Source: Bacteroidia bacterium (GTDB lineage Bacteria > Bacteroidota > Bacteroidia > UKL13-3). Taken from it: a stretch of 64,000 nucleotides of DNA. The notes beneath the pieces were generated by a model, which saw only the letters and a program-made list of their open reading frames with translations, had not been told where the DNA came from and did not search any database. Below are positions 26,760 through 35,827 of this stretch, in pieces; position 1 is the stretch's first letter, and every line of letters begins with the position of its first letter. Both the position numbers and the translations under genes were made by a program. The stretch spans positions 1-64,000 of the forward strand of contig JALONK010000001.1 of the NCBI GenBank assembly GCA_025454975.1. The letters are read 5' to 3'.

Positions 26760-28309
26760 GAATAAGCTTATCGTTTTATAATAAGAATTTTAAAGGTATA
26801 CCGCGTATTTTCTTCGGTATAAACATTCTTTTTTTTATATTATCAACGAGCTGTGCAACTATTTTAGCGGGTAAAAAAGATGATATAAAAGTTTATATAA
26901 CTTCTAATGTTCCTGAGGCAAAAGTATATGATAGTGAAAATAGATTATTGGGTACAACTCCGTTTTATTATCTCCCGGTTAAAACAAATGAAGAACAGAA
27001 GTTGAAAGTTGTGAAAGAAAATTATGAAACGCAAGAAATAAAAATTACGTTAAAAGAAAAATTGGGCTTTGTATTTTTAGATGCATTATTTTTAGGAATA
27101 CCTTATATTTATGATAAAGTTAATGGGGCTATTTATGAGGCTGATATTAATTCCATAGCTGTTTTTTTACCACGTATTTATTCGAAAACCGACGAGAAGC
27201 TTAATGTCATATTTGAAGATGTTGAATGGAAAATAGACGAAGGTAAATCAATTGGTTTTGATGGTGACAAGCCGATTTTCTTTAAAAAGAGTAATATTAG
27301 TTCATTTATTTATAAAAATACATTATGTGAAACCTCTAATAAAAGCAGGATAGTTGGAGTTAATTGTGATGATGATGAAGTTGAAAGCAATTTACTAGTG
27401 CATGCAAATACAATTACGATAAAACCTGTCATCAACTCTATGAAAATTAAATCGGAGTATGTTAAACGCAAATATGTTTCAAGTATAGATTTGAATGTGA
27501 CATGGTTATTTAATAAACGCGGAGATAGGACAGTACTGGAAGTTAAAGATTTAATAGCGTTTAAAGGTGCTGATTTAAGTTTAAAAAGTTTGATAGCCCA
27601 AGCGTTAAAAGCAAGTTTAACAAATGTTGCAAGTAACGATTCATTATTTAAATCATTAATGGATGAATCAAAGAACAATACAGATCCAATTAGTTTATTT
27701 AAAAAGATTGAGCTTGTTACAACACAAATACCCGCTTTTACGAAGAATAAAGACCTTATTCAATATCTTATGAAAGGGGTGGTAACAATCAAACACAATG
27801 ATGGACATGGGAGTGGATTTTTCATTGATGAAAACGGTTATTTAATTACCAATTATCACGTAATAAAAGGGAAAACAACTGTTGATGTACAGTTAAATGA
27901 GTCAATAACTTTGACGGCAGAAATAATTAGAGGCGATGAAGTTTATGATGTTGCATTGTTGAAAGTAAACGGAAAAGATTTTCGAGCGCTAACTTTATTA
28001 AATTCAGATTCTGCTTTAGCAGGTGAAGATGTATTTGCTATTGGTACTCCTGCTGATATTTCTTTAGGACAATCAGTGACAAAGGGAATTATTAGTGGTC
28101 GAAGAAAAATTGGCGAGAAAGTATTTATTCAAACTGATGTTGCAATTAATTCGGGGAATAGCGGAGGGCCATTGTTAAATGAAGATGGTAAAGTTATAGG
28201 AATGGTTACCATGAAGCTGGTTGGAGGTGGAGTACAAGGAATAGGTTTTTGTGTGCCTACGAATACTATCTTAGAAGTGTTAAACATTACATTAAAAGAT
28301 AAACCATGA
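26756..28309 (+). CDS. PEGA-domain lipoprotein with a C-terminal HtrA-like trypsin domain
   Basis: A 517-residue protein. It has an N-terminal hydrophobic leader with a possible lipid Cys (FILSTSCAT), a PEGA-type domain (about 42-85: ITSNVPEAKVYDSENRLLG, TPFYYLPV), a middle part of unknown fold (about 120-335), and a trypsin-like S1C domain (about 340-517). The catalytic triad is complete: His368 (TNYHVIKG), Asp398 (YDVALLKV), Ser469 (NSGNSGGP). There is no PDZ domain. It overlaps both neighbours by four bases. It probably sits in the periplasm or at a membrane and may cleave or check partner proteins. Confidence 0.82.
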   Translation: MRISLSFYNKNFKGIPRIFFGINILFFILSTSCATILAGKKDDIKVYITSNVPEAKVYDSENRLLGTTPFYYLPVKTNEEQKLKVVKENYETQEIKITLKEKLGFVFLDALFLGIPYIYDKVNGAIYEADINSIAVFLPRIYSKTDEKLNVIFEDVEWKIDEGKSIGFDGDKPIFFKKSNISSFIYKNTLCETSNKSRIVGVNCDDDEVESNLLVHANTITIKPVINSMKIKSEYVKRKYVSSIDLNVTWLFNKRGDRTVLEVKDLIAFKGADLSLKSLIAQALKASLTNVASNDSLFKSLMDESKNNTDPISLFKKIELVTTQIPAFTKNKDLIQYLMKGVVTIKHNDGHGSGFFIDENGYLITNYHVIKGKTTVDVQLNESITLTAEIIRGDEVYDVALLKVNGKDFRALTLLNSDSALAGEDVFAIGTPADISLGQSVTKGIISGRRKIGEKVFIQTDVAINSGNSGGPLLNEDGKVIGMVTMKLVGGGVQGIGFCVPTNTILEVLNITLKDKP

Positions 28310-28986
28310 GGAAGTTTTCTTTAATAATAATATCTACTTTTATCATAAACTCTTTGTCGGCTCAACAAAATAATTATTTAAAATTTTTTGGATTCGGCTA
28401 TGATAATTTGATTAGAGGTGTTGGGTTTGGTGATGAACTGGAAAAATATAATTGGTTTTTGACTTTGGGGTACGAAAGGACTATAGGTAGTCGAGTAGCT
28501 TTGGGTATAAACTTAGGTTATTTATACGGAGTAGAATTTCAAGAATTTCGCTCTGAATATACGCCAAAGGTTATACCGGGATACACACATGTAAGTTCTA
28601 GTTATTCAAGTCATGGATTCGCTTTCGGATACGAATCAAAATTCTTTCTTCATGATTTCGAAATGGAAGATGATGATGCAGGTGCCTATTTAGGATTTAA
28701 TTACCAGTTTATAAATATTAACGAGCGGCTGGAGGATACTAGATACAGTTTGAATAGCAATACCAATCAATCATTATTTGAGGCTTTTCCTGAAAACCAA
28801 TTTAAAATACATCGTTATGGAGTAAAACTTGGTGTTATTTTTCAAGGGCTTATCTTTAAAAATGAATTATCCCTTGGTGGTTATTTAAATTTTAATACAA
28901 GAAATAATAATCAACCTTGGGCTAATGCGATAAATATTGCTCCAATCTCTTTTAATGTTTCTTATTGCTGGGGTCTTCCTTTTTGA
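28306..28986 (+). CDS. Outer-membrane beta-barrel protein of the paralogue cluster
   Basis: A 226-residue protein with a signal peptide (INSLSAQ) and alternating strands that suggest an eight- or ten-strand barrel: TLGYERTIGSRVALGINLGY, SHGFAFGYESKFFLH, AGAYLGFNYQFINI and a closing strand FNVSYCWGLPF. It overlaps the protease gene by four bases (ATGA). I recognise no named family. It may be a surface partner of the protease and of paralogue 2, made from the same transcript. Confidence 0.68.
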   Translation: MRKFSLIIISTFIINSLSAQQNNYLKFFGFGYDNLIRGVGFGDELEKYNWFLTLGYERTIGSRVALGINLGYLYGVEFQEFRSEYTPKVIPGYTHVSSSYSSHGFAFGYESKFFLHDFEMEDDDAGAYLGFNYQFININERLEDTRYSLNSNTNQSLFEAFPENQFKIHRYGVKLGVIFQGLIFKNELSLGGYLNFNTRNNNQPWANAINIAPISFNVSYCWGLPF

Positions 28987-29256
28987 AAATATATTGTTTA
29001 ATCGTAGTTGAAGTCATACTGTTGATTAATGTTGATTTTAAGTAAATCTATTTTTTCCTAATACATATACAATTTTCTTAAATCCGGTTTAAAGTAGTTA
29101 CCAAGTGACGGGATTATGCTATTCATAGTTCGGGTTTTTATTATCACTTGAGTATGTAACATTGAAATGGGAAATCGCAGTTGTTAAATATTAATTATAT
29201 TTTTTGGTGGTTATGATAAAATGTTTTTTTTGATTTAATTGCTAAAAAATAAAATT

Positions 29257-30786
29257 ATGTATAAACTAAAAATGCTAATCTGTATCCTCTTCTTAGGTTC
29301 ATTTAATGTTAATGCTCAAAAAGCAAAAATCAATTGGGGGAAAGTTTATAAGCACAAGAAAAATCAAACATTATATGAAATAGTTGGCGCTGATAAGTCA
29401 GGCTATTTTATTGTAAAAGACCAGGTTAAAATGGTGGTTCAACGAACCTATGTTTACAGCATTCACAAATATAGTTTCAATCACGAAGAAATTTTTAATG
29501 TAGCAATTCCTAAAAAAATAGATGACAAAGCGGTTGATATCCATAGTTTTCATATCATAGATGATAAGTTTCATTTTTTTTATACCCACAACGATAAAAA
29601 ACTTGACACAAAGACTTTATTTGTTGTTACTGTAGATGCTAATGGAGTGTTTGGTAAATCCATTCAGTTGGATCAGATTAAATATAGCAGTAGAACAGAC
29701 AATGGGGATTTTAGATTGAGAGTGTTGGAGTCGTCAAAACGAATATTAATTATACGTGAAGAAGGAACTACAAAAAAGGGAGGCGAGGAGTTACGATTTA
29801 GTTTAAGGGATTATAATTTTAAAGCGATTTGGGAAGCAAATTTGGAACTTCCATATCAATCAAAAGATTTTAATGTAAAAAAATATATAGTTGACGGAGA
29901 AAACAATGTGTGTTTAGTTGGTTCATTGAATGTTGGTAAAGACAAGAGAAGCTACAGAGTAATAGTTTACAACCATAAAACTAAAAAAGTAAACGATATT
30001 CCAATAGAGTTTGACAATGTTGCAAAAATCTCAGATTTAAATTGCAGATTATTTGAGAACAAAATTCAAATTACCGGATTTTATTACAACAATAAAGGTG
30101 GAATTCAAGGAATAGTAAGAACGGACTTTGATGTTAAGTCATTAAGTGTAGTACTTGAGAAGTCAATACCTTTTGATAACGCTAATTTAATAAAGTTCAG
30201 TAGTGAGAAGGATATAGAAAAAGAAAAGGGCATATTATCTAATTATGATATTAAGCAAATAATCCATGCAGAAAACGGTGATTTAATAATTATGGCAGAA
30301 GAGTATAATTCGATTTCAACATCTGAAGCCAACTCATATTCTTCTACAGGGTATTATTTTTTCAATATTATGGCCATTCGAATATCGAAAAATGGTGAAA
30401 TTGTATGGGTCCAAAAGATTCCAAAACGACAATATAGTAGAGACGATGGTGGAATTTTTTCATCGTACATGAGTTTTTTCGATAGTAAGCAGGTTTATTT
30501 AATCTACATTAATAATCCTAAAAACATGGTTGACAAAGTAAAGTCGGGAGAAAAAGAGCAAGTAGTTACTTATACAATGGCAACGAATACGAATGTGCTT
30601 GCATTAACATCGCTTAACCAAACAAATGGTGAGTTCACCACTGAAACTTTAATTTCAGCAAAAGAAATGGGTAAATTTAGAATCAGCATGAGGGATATTG
30701 TGAAGTTAAAAGAAAACGAATACATCATTTACTCTAATTTTATTAATAGTTATAAGTTTGGTAGCTTAATTTTTAACTTCAAATAG
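29257..30786 (+). CDS. Secreted protein of unknown family, paralogue 3 of 3
   Basis: The ATG at 29257 gives a 509-residue protein with a signal peptide (MYKLKMLICILFLGSF, cleaved near NVNAQ). It matches paralogue 2 along its length: EEGTTKKGGEEL, ANLELPYQSKDF, DGENNVCLVGS, FYYNNKGGIQGIVR, YDIKQIIHAENGDL, GEIVWVQKIPKRQ and the final FGSLIFNFK. It is closer to copy 2 than to copy 1, down to the shared MYKLK start, so it is a recent duplicate. It stands alone, with 270 bases of leader and a strong hairpin terminator after it. Confidence 0.7.
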   Translation: MYKLKMLICILFLGSFNVNAQKAKINWGKVYKHKKNQTLYEIVGADKSGYFIVKDQVKMVVQRTYVYSIHKYSFNHEEIFNVAIPKKIDDKAVDIHSFHIIDDKFHFFYTHNDKKLDTKTLFVVTVDANGVFGKSIQLDQIKYSSRTDNGDFRLRVLESSKRILIIREEGTTKKGGEELRFSLRDYNFKAIWEANLELPYQSKDFNVKKYIVDGENNVCLVGSLNVGKDKRSYRVIVYNHKTKKVNDIPIEFDNVAKISDLNCRLFENKIQITGFYYNNKGGIQGIVRTDFDVKSLSVVLEKSIPFDNANLIKFSSEKDIEKEKGILSNYDIKQIIHAENGDLIIMAEEYNSISTSEANSYSSTGYYFFNIMAIRISKNGEIVWVQKIPKRQYSRDDGGIFSSYMSFFDSKQVYLIYINNPKNMVDKVKSGEKEQVVTYTMATNTNVLALTSLNQTNGEFTTETLISAKEMGKFRISMRDIVKLKENEYIIYSNFINSYKFGSLIFNFK

Positions 30787-30813
30787 TGGTTAATTATTGA
30801 GATGTTACAAAAT

Positions 30814-30843
30814 AAAAAAACCTTGCTATTGCAAGGTTTTTTT
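30814..30843. terminator. Bidirectional intrinsic terminator
   Basis: A perfect 13-bp stem, AAAAAAACCTTGC / GCAAGGTTTTTTT, with the loop TATT. Runs of A and T on both sides let it stop the paralogue 3 transcript (+) and the tRNA-Ser/tRNA-Pro transcript (-). Confidence 0.85.
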
Positions 30844-30844
30844 A

Positions 30845-30919
30845 GTCGGGGTGGCAGGATTCGAACCTACGACCTCCACATCCCAAATGTGGCGCGATAC
30901 CGGGCTACGCTACACCCCG
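30845..30919 (-). tRNA. tRNA-Pro (anticodon TGG)
   Basis: On the minus strand the acceptor stem CGGGGTG/CACCCCG closes a full cloverleaf of 75 bases. The anticodon stem CCACA/TGTGG frames TTTGGGA, giving anticodon TGG. The T-loop GTTCGAATC is present. CCA is not encoded. Confidence 0.95.
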
Positions 30920-30939
30920 AGTTCCTAAATAAAGCTTTG

Positions 30940-31029
30940 CGGAGAGAGAGGGATTCGAACCCTCGATACATCTAAACAACGTATGACGGTTTAGCAAACC
31001 GTTGGTTTCAGCCACTCACCCATCTCTCC
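30940..31029 (-). tRNA. tRNA-Ser (anticodon GCT)
   Basis: On the minus strand the acceptor stem GGAGAGA/TCTCTCC closes a 90-base molecule with the long variable arm of class II tRNAs. The anticodon loop TTGCTAA between ACGGT and ACCGT gives GCT. The discriminator is G and CCA is not encoded. It lies 20 bases before tRNA-Pro on the same transcript. Confidence 0.95.
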
Positions 31030-31058
31030 TAAACGTTGGCTTTAATTTTTAGGAACGG

Positions 31059-31090
31059 CAAAAGTATATATACACACCCAATCTACCAAA
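31059..31090 (-). promoter_or_regulatory. Promoter of the tRNA-Ser/tRNA-Pro unit
   Basis: On the minus strand TTTG (31090-31087), 20 bases, then TACTTTTG (31066-31059): an exact Bacteroidota -33/-7 pair. Start of transcription would be about 20-25 bases before tRNA-Ser. Confidence 0.7.
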
Positions 31091-31322
31091 TATTTGAGGA
31101 AAAAAAAGAAAAAAAATAGACCACAACAATTTGTGGGCAAAACGGTTAAATATATGGGCTTGATATTGTGATAAATATAAAACACTTGCAAACGATTGCT
31201 TGTATATTTTAATCTAATATATAAAGTTGGTATACTAAATGCTATTATCCTGAAACTAATTATTCAGCTCATTAGCATTATTAGTTACAAATATTAATGT
31301 TTAACATTTTAATTAAACAATT
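31091..31322. other. Structured leader region before the twin-AAA gene
   Basis: There is no gene here. Two inverted repeats stand out: CCACAA/TTGTGG (31121-31136, loop CAAT) and a nested pair, AATGCTA (31238-31244) with TAGCATT (31273-31279) around CTGAA (31250-31254) with TTCAG (31263-31267). The nested pair lies 44 bases before the ATG and could fold in the mRNA. Confidence 0.4.
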
Positions 31323-33941
31323 ATGGCAAAGGAAAAACCGGTAAACTATAAGTTTCGCGACCTCAAAGTTTTTGGGTCAACCGAATGGCTTGCCAATAAT
31401 GAAAAAAAATATCGACTGGTTTACGACGAATCTGAATGTACATTTATGTATTGTGAGTTGTCGTTCTTCAATAAGTTATTTGATGAAGAGGACTGGGAGA
31501 TTCGTATTAGCCTGAAGTGTGTTAATCTTCAAGATAAAAGTGAAATCTGCAATTTGGTTGCAGATCGAACCATTAAAAAAGATGAAAACATTGTTTACAT
31601 AAGAGAAGGTTGGGGAGTGAAAACACCCGGCATGTATTGGAAAAAAGGACACTACCGCTGGGAGGCATGGATTGACAGTGTATTTGTTGCAGAAAAAGTA
31701 TTTTATGTAGAAGACGAAGGTGTAGTTTCTGATACCGTTAATCCTTACTTTAATTTAAATCAAATCAGACTTTACGAAGCACCTGATAGTAATATTCCAA
31801 AGAAGGAACGTAAATATTTAAGTGCATTTAGTACAACTGAAACGCGTTATGTTTGGGTTGAATTAACCTGTGAAAATTTAGTAAGAAGTCAGCAAAACTG
31901 GCAATGTGAACTCTTCTTTAACTTTAAAACACATAGTGGTCAACTTAAAGGAAGCATTGAAAAGCTGATTACCGTTTATGCGAATGAACAACAATTTGAA
32001 TGTGCCATTGGTTGGGGTAGTGATTTAAAAGGAACCTGGGGTGACGATGTATACACTGTTGATATTGTTTTTATGGATCAACTAATTGCATCCACCTCAT
32101 TTGAAGTTGGTACTCAGTTTGTAGAATCACAGGAACCAAGTTTGCTGTTTACTCAGAAACAAAAGCCTAAACTTCTTACTGAAAAAAATCAAGTAGAAGA
32201 AAACGAGAAAATTGAAAATGTGCTGCATGAGTTAGATGGATTAATAGGATTAGGTAGCATAAAAAAGAAAGTAAAAGAATATACTACCTATCTTAATTTT
32301 ATTCGTATCAGAAAGGAGAAGGGATTCGAAGATAATGATAAGATAAACCTTCATGCTGTGTTCACCGGTAATCCTGGTACAGGTAAAACAACTGTTGCTA
32401 AAATGCTTGGTAAAATTTATCATGAACTAGGATTGTTGAGCAAAGGACATGTAATAGAAGCTGATAGGAGCGACTTGGTAGCAGAGTATATTGGTCAAAC
32501 CGCACCTAAAACAAAAGAGGCAATTAAAAAGGCAAGAGGTGGAATCTTGTTTATAGATGAGGCTTATGCATTAGCTAGAAAAAATGATGATTCCAAAGAT
32601 TTTGGTAAAGAAGCAATTGAAATTTTACTTAAAGAAATGAGTGATGGCGATGGTGATTTAGCAATTATTGTAGCCGGTTATCCTGATGAGATGGCGGGAT
32701 TTCTTGAATCAAATCCAGGTTTAAAATCTCGATTTAGTATGTATTACGATTTCCCGGATTATACCCCTCAAGAACTGATGCGTATTGCTGATTACACGGC
32801 AGATAAAAAATCTGTAGTTTTTAGTTCATCAGCAGTTGATGTAATTTATAAGCGACTTGTAGATTCGTATAGAGACCGAGATAAAACTTTTGGTAATGCA
32901 AGATTTGTAAATAAACTACTTGACGATGCGAAGATGAACATGGGACTTCGTATTATGAAACATGAACATCCGGCGACTTTAACAAAGGAGGAACTTTCTA
33001 CGATTGAAGCAGAAGATGTTGAACGTATCTTTGAAACCAAAGATAAAAGTATTGCAGATATACCAATTGATGAAGAACTTTTACGTTCGGCCTTGAACAC
33101 CTTGCATAGTATGATAGGACTTGGTGCAATTAAACAAGAGATCGACGAATTGGTTAAACTGGTGCGTTTTTATAAAGAAATTGGTAAAGATATTCGACAA
33201 AGCTTCTCATTGCATGCCGTATTTACCGGAAATCCGGGCACAGGTAAAACAACTGTAGCTCGTTTGTTGGCTCAAATATATAAAGCTCTCGGAATTCTAG
33301 AAAGGGGTAATCTTGTAGAGTGTGACAGGCAGGCCTTGGTTGGAGGCTATGTTGGTCAAACAGCCATTAAAACAAATGAAGTAATTAATAAGGCAAAAGG
33401 AGGAGTTCTTTTTGTTGATGAAGCTTACGCATTAAGTGAAGGTGGCGAAAATGATTTTGGTAAAGAAGCAGTAGAAGCTATTTTAAAAAGAATGGAGGAT
33501 GAAAGGGGAGAGTTTGTGGTGATTGTGGCCGGATATACCGACAATATGAAAAATTTCTTAGCGTCGAATCCCGGATTAAGTTCTCGGTTTGATAGAACAT
33601 TATTTTTTGAAGATTATAACGACGAGCAGCTTTTTGAAATAGCCTTACGTATGCTGGCTAATAATAGTATAGTGCCCGACGAAAATGCTAAGGCACACTT
33701 AAAGGCTTATATGGAGTTTATGTATAAAACCAGAAATCAATATTTTGGTAATGCGAGAAGTGTAAGAAAATTGGTGGAAGAAACAATCAAAAATCAGCAT
33801 CTACGATTGGCTAAAACAGATCAGGATAAGCGTACACGTGAAATGATAAGTGAACTTACATTGGCTGATGTGCAAGAATTTCAAATAGATTATAATGCAG
33901 TTGCCGAAAAACGAACCATTGGTTTTCAGCCGCGTGGTTAG
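31323..33941 (+). CDS. Twin-AAA CbxX/CfqX-type ATPase with duplicated N-terminal domain
   Basis: An 872-residue protein. Two CbxX-type AAA+ modules follow an N-terminal region of about 265 residues. Module 1: Walker A GNPGTGKT 349-356, Walker B GGILFIDEA with Asp412. Module 2: Walker A 636-643, Walker B GGVLFVDEA with Asp699. Both have the pore-region YxGQTAxKT segment and both look active. The N-terminal region is two repeats of about 125 residues, each ending in GWG (96-98, 230-232) and a strand FxV (about 127 and 260), probably beta-sandwiches. There is no signal or membrane segment, so it is cytosolic. Relatives include SpoVK, EccA and CbbX. The client is unknown. Confidence 0.88.
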   Translation: MAKEKPVNYKFRDLKVFGSTEWLANNEKKYRLVYDESECTFMYCELSFFNKLFDEEDWEIRISLKCVNLQDKSEICNLVADRTIKKDENIVYIREGWGVKTPGMYWKKGHYRWEAWIDSVFVAEKVFYVEDEGVVSDTVNPYFNLNQIRLYEAPDSNIPKKERKYLSAFSTTETRYVWVELTCENLVRSQQNWQCELFFNFKTHSGQLKGSIEKLITVYANEQQFECAIGWGSDLKGTWGDDVYTVDIVFMDQLIASTSFEVGTQFVESQEPSLLFTQKQKPKLLTEKNQVEENEKIENVLHELDGLIGLGSIKKKVKEYTTYLNFIRIRKEKGFEDNDKINLHAVFTGNPGTGKTTVAKMLGKIYHELGLLSKGHVIEADRSDLVAEYIGQTAPKTKEAIKKARGGILFIDEAYALARKNDDSKDFGKEAIEILLKEMSDGDGDLAIIVAGYPDEMAGFLESNPGLKSRFSMYYDFPDYTPQELMRIADYTADKKSVVFSSSAVDVIYKRLVDSYRDRDKTFGNARFVNKLLDDAKMNMGLRIMKHEHPATLTKEELSTIEAEDVERIFETKDKSIADIPIDEELLRSALNTLHSMIGLGAIKQEIDELVKLVRFYKEIGKDIRQSFSLHAVFTGNPGTGKTTVARLLAQIYKALGILERGNLVECDRQALVGGYVGQTAIKTNEVINKAKGGVLFVDEAYALSEGGENDFGKEAVEAILKRMEDERGEFVVIVAGYTDNMKNFLASNPGLSSRFDRTLFFEDYNDEQLFEIALRMLANNSIVPDENAKAHLKAYMEFMYKTRNQYFGNARSVRKLVEETIKNQHLRLAKTDQDKRTREMISELTLADVQEFQIDYNAVAEKRTIGFQPRG

Positions 33942-33955
33942 ATAAATGTATGATT

Positions 33956-33994
33956 GGAGAGGTTTGTTAAAAGAAAAGAATAATAAACTTCTCT
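33956..33994. terminator. Possible terminator between convergent genes
   Basis: AGAG-GTTTGTTA pairs with TAATAAAC-TTCTCT around an A-rich loop, with a two-base bulge. It lies between the AAA gene and the response regulator gene, which converge. Confidence 0.35.
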
Positions 33995-34001
33995 AACATA
34001 T

Positions 34002-34376
34002 TTATTTTGTTAAAGCTTCTATCAACTCATTTACGCGTTCTACAAATTGTTGTTTCATGATTGGTTTTTCTATAATAGTATTGAAGGCTTCGTGAAAACT
34101 TTCAAGATTAAAATAGTTCATTGCATGCGCAGTAAAAGCAACAACCGGAATATGCTGGGTTAATGGGTTTGATTTAATTTGTTTACCAAGCCAAATCCCA
34201 TCTTCTTTTCCTTCTAAATTAACATCACTAATTACCAAATCAAATGATTCTTCATGTAAGCGGTCAAGTGCCGCTCGTGCATTACTTACAATAGTATAAT
34301 CAAAGTCTCCAATCAGATATATTTCTAAAAGTTGACGGTTGATAGGGTCATCATCAATGGCGAGAATTTTTTTCAA
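34002..34376 (-). CDS. Single-domain response regulator
   Basis: A 124-residue receiver domain and nothing else. It has the acidic pair in AIDDDPINRQ, the phosphorylated Asp51 (VISDVNLEG), the switch Thr in VAFTAHA and the Lys in EKPIM. There is no output domain, so it acts like CheY or Spo0F, by protein contact or phosphotransfer. No histidine kinase gene is close by. It is followed downstream by the convergent AAA gene. Confidence 0.92.
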   Translation of the reverse strand: MKKILAIDDDPINRQLLEIYLIGDFDYTIVSNARAALDRLHEESFDLVISDVNLEGKEDGIWLGKQIKSNPLTQHIPVVAFTAHAMNYFNLESFHEAFNTIIEKPIMKQQFVERVNELIEALTK

Positions 34377-34441
34377 TTAACTAGGTATTTGTTGATACGA
34401 ATATCAGTAATAAAAATTAAACGAACAAAATACAAAATGGA

Positions 34442-35806
34442 TTAGTGCCAAACTGATTTAAGATTGCAAAATTCATATAACCCAAATTCGCCAAGTTCTC
34501 TTCCGAAACCAGATTTTTTAATACCTCCAAAAGGATATGAAGGCTGAGATTTTACCATTTCGTTAATAAATACTTGTCCAGCTTCTATGTCAACTGCAAT
34601 GCTCCGAGCTAATTCGATATTAGCTGTCCAAATGCTTGCGCCTAAGCCAAATCCGGTTGCATTGGCTAGTGCAATAGCCTCATCCATAGTTGTAAAGGTA
34701 TAAAATGAAACAACCGGTCCGAATAACTCTTCTTGAAAAACAGGGTTTACAGGGCTAATCTCTCCAAGAATGGTAGGAGGAAAGAAATACCCATGCTGTT
34801 GTTCAACGGGCGCTTGATATAAAATTTTAGCACCATGTTTAATGGCTATTTTGACCTGGTTATTTAATTGATCGCATAAATCTTTTCTAGCTAAAGGACC
34901 AATATTAGTTTCGGGTGAAAGTGGGTTACCAAGAGTCAGATGATTTAACCTATCAGTCAATCCATTTAAAAACTTATCGGCAATTTTTTCGTCTACAATA
35001 AATCGTTTGGCAGCAATACAGCTTTGACCATTGTTCTGAAATCGTGCTGTAATGGCTGTATTTAATGTTGTTGTTAAATCGGCATCGTTAAAAACTATAA
35101 ATGGGTCGCTTCCGCCTAACTCTAAAACACTTTTTTTAATATGTTTAGCTGCTACAGATGCAACGGCACTTCCAGCTTTTTCGCTTCCGGTTAAGGTTGC
35201 AGCTTGCACGCGCGAGTCGGCCAATATTGCTTCCACTTGTTCAGTATTAGCAAATATCATCTGCATGAGTTTAGCCGGAAGCTCGCTTGCTTCAATTATT
35301 TTCATTAACTCAATTGCACATCTGGGAGTGCCTGGGGCAGGTTTTATTAATATGGCATTTCCTGCCAATACTATCGGAACTGCACTTCTTATAATTTGCC
35401 AATAAGGAAAATTCCAAGGAAAAATACCTAATACTACCCCTAGAGGTTCATATTGTAAGGTAACTGTTTTACCTGTTTCAGCGATTGAGGTTTTGGGTTG
35501 TAATAAATCTGTGGCATGTTTAGCATAATACTCGCAACCTCTTGCACACTTTAATACCTCCAGTTTTGCTTCCTTTAAGGTTTTACCCATTTCTTCACAA
35601 GCAATTAAAGCAAGTCTTTCATGATGTTCTGTTAACAGTTCGGCTAGATACTTAATGTAAATAACCCTGTCTTTTACTAATGTTTTTTTCCAAACAGATT
35701 GCGCTTTACTTGCATCATCCATGGCTTGATTTAAAGCTGAGTTATCAATGAAATCAAAAGTGGCGATTACCTCCTCTGTATATGGATTTTGAGAAATGAA
35801 ATTCAT
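34442..35806 (-). CDS. NAD(P)-dependent aldehyde dehydrogenase (succinate-semialdehyde type)
   Basis: A 454-residue ALDH with catalytic Cys263 (NNGQSCIAAKR) and Glu229 (LELGGSDPF). The Rossmann motif TGSEKAG and the PWNFPYWQ segment are also present. The length and the GQSCIAAKR form fit the succinate-semialdehyde dehydrogenase group (GabD/SSADH-like), which oxidises succinate semialdehyde to succinate. The exact substrate cannot be fixed. It begins 21 bases after hisS and may share its transcript. Confidence 0.85.
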   Translation of the reverse strand: MNFISQNPYTEEVIATFDFIDNSALNQAMDDASKAQSVWKKTLVKDRVIYIKYLAELLTEHHERLALIACEEMGKTLKEAKLEVLKCARGCEYYAKHATDLLQPKTSIAETGKTVTLQYEPLGVVLGIFPWNFPYWQIIRSAVPIVLAGNAILIKPAPGTPRCAIELMKIIEASELPAKLMQMIFANTEQVEAILADSRVQAATLTGSEKAGSAVASVAAKHIKKSVLELGGSDPFIVFNDADLTTTLNTAITARFQNNGQSCIAAKRFIVDEKIADKFLNGLTDRLNHLTLGNPLSPETNIGPLARKDLCDQLNNQVKIAIKHGAKILYQAPVEQQHGYFFPPTILGEISPVNPVFQEELFGPVVSFYTFTTMDEAIALANATGFGLGASIWTANIELARSIAVDIEAGQVFINEMVKSQPSYPFGGIKKSGFGRELGEFGLYEFCNLKSVWH

Positions 35807-35827
35807 GTTATTACTTCTTCACTTATG

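Noticed and set aside
27310-27678. 122-codon open frame opposite the PEGA-trypsin gene
   Set aside because: Its Ser/Thr/Leu-rich composition and lack of a signal mark it as a shadow of a well-supported gene.
23252-30786. T9SS sorting tails on the three paralogous proteins
   Set aside because: Their C-termini end in a short beta strand (VINLK, IITVK, LIFNFK) without the PNP and G-I-Y patterns of type A tails.
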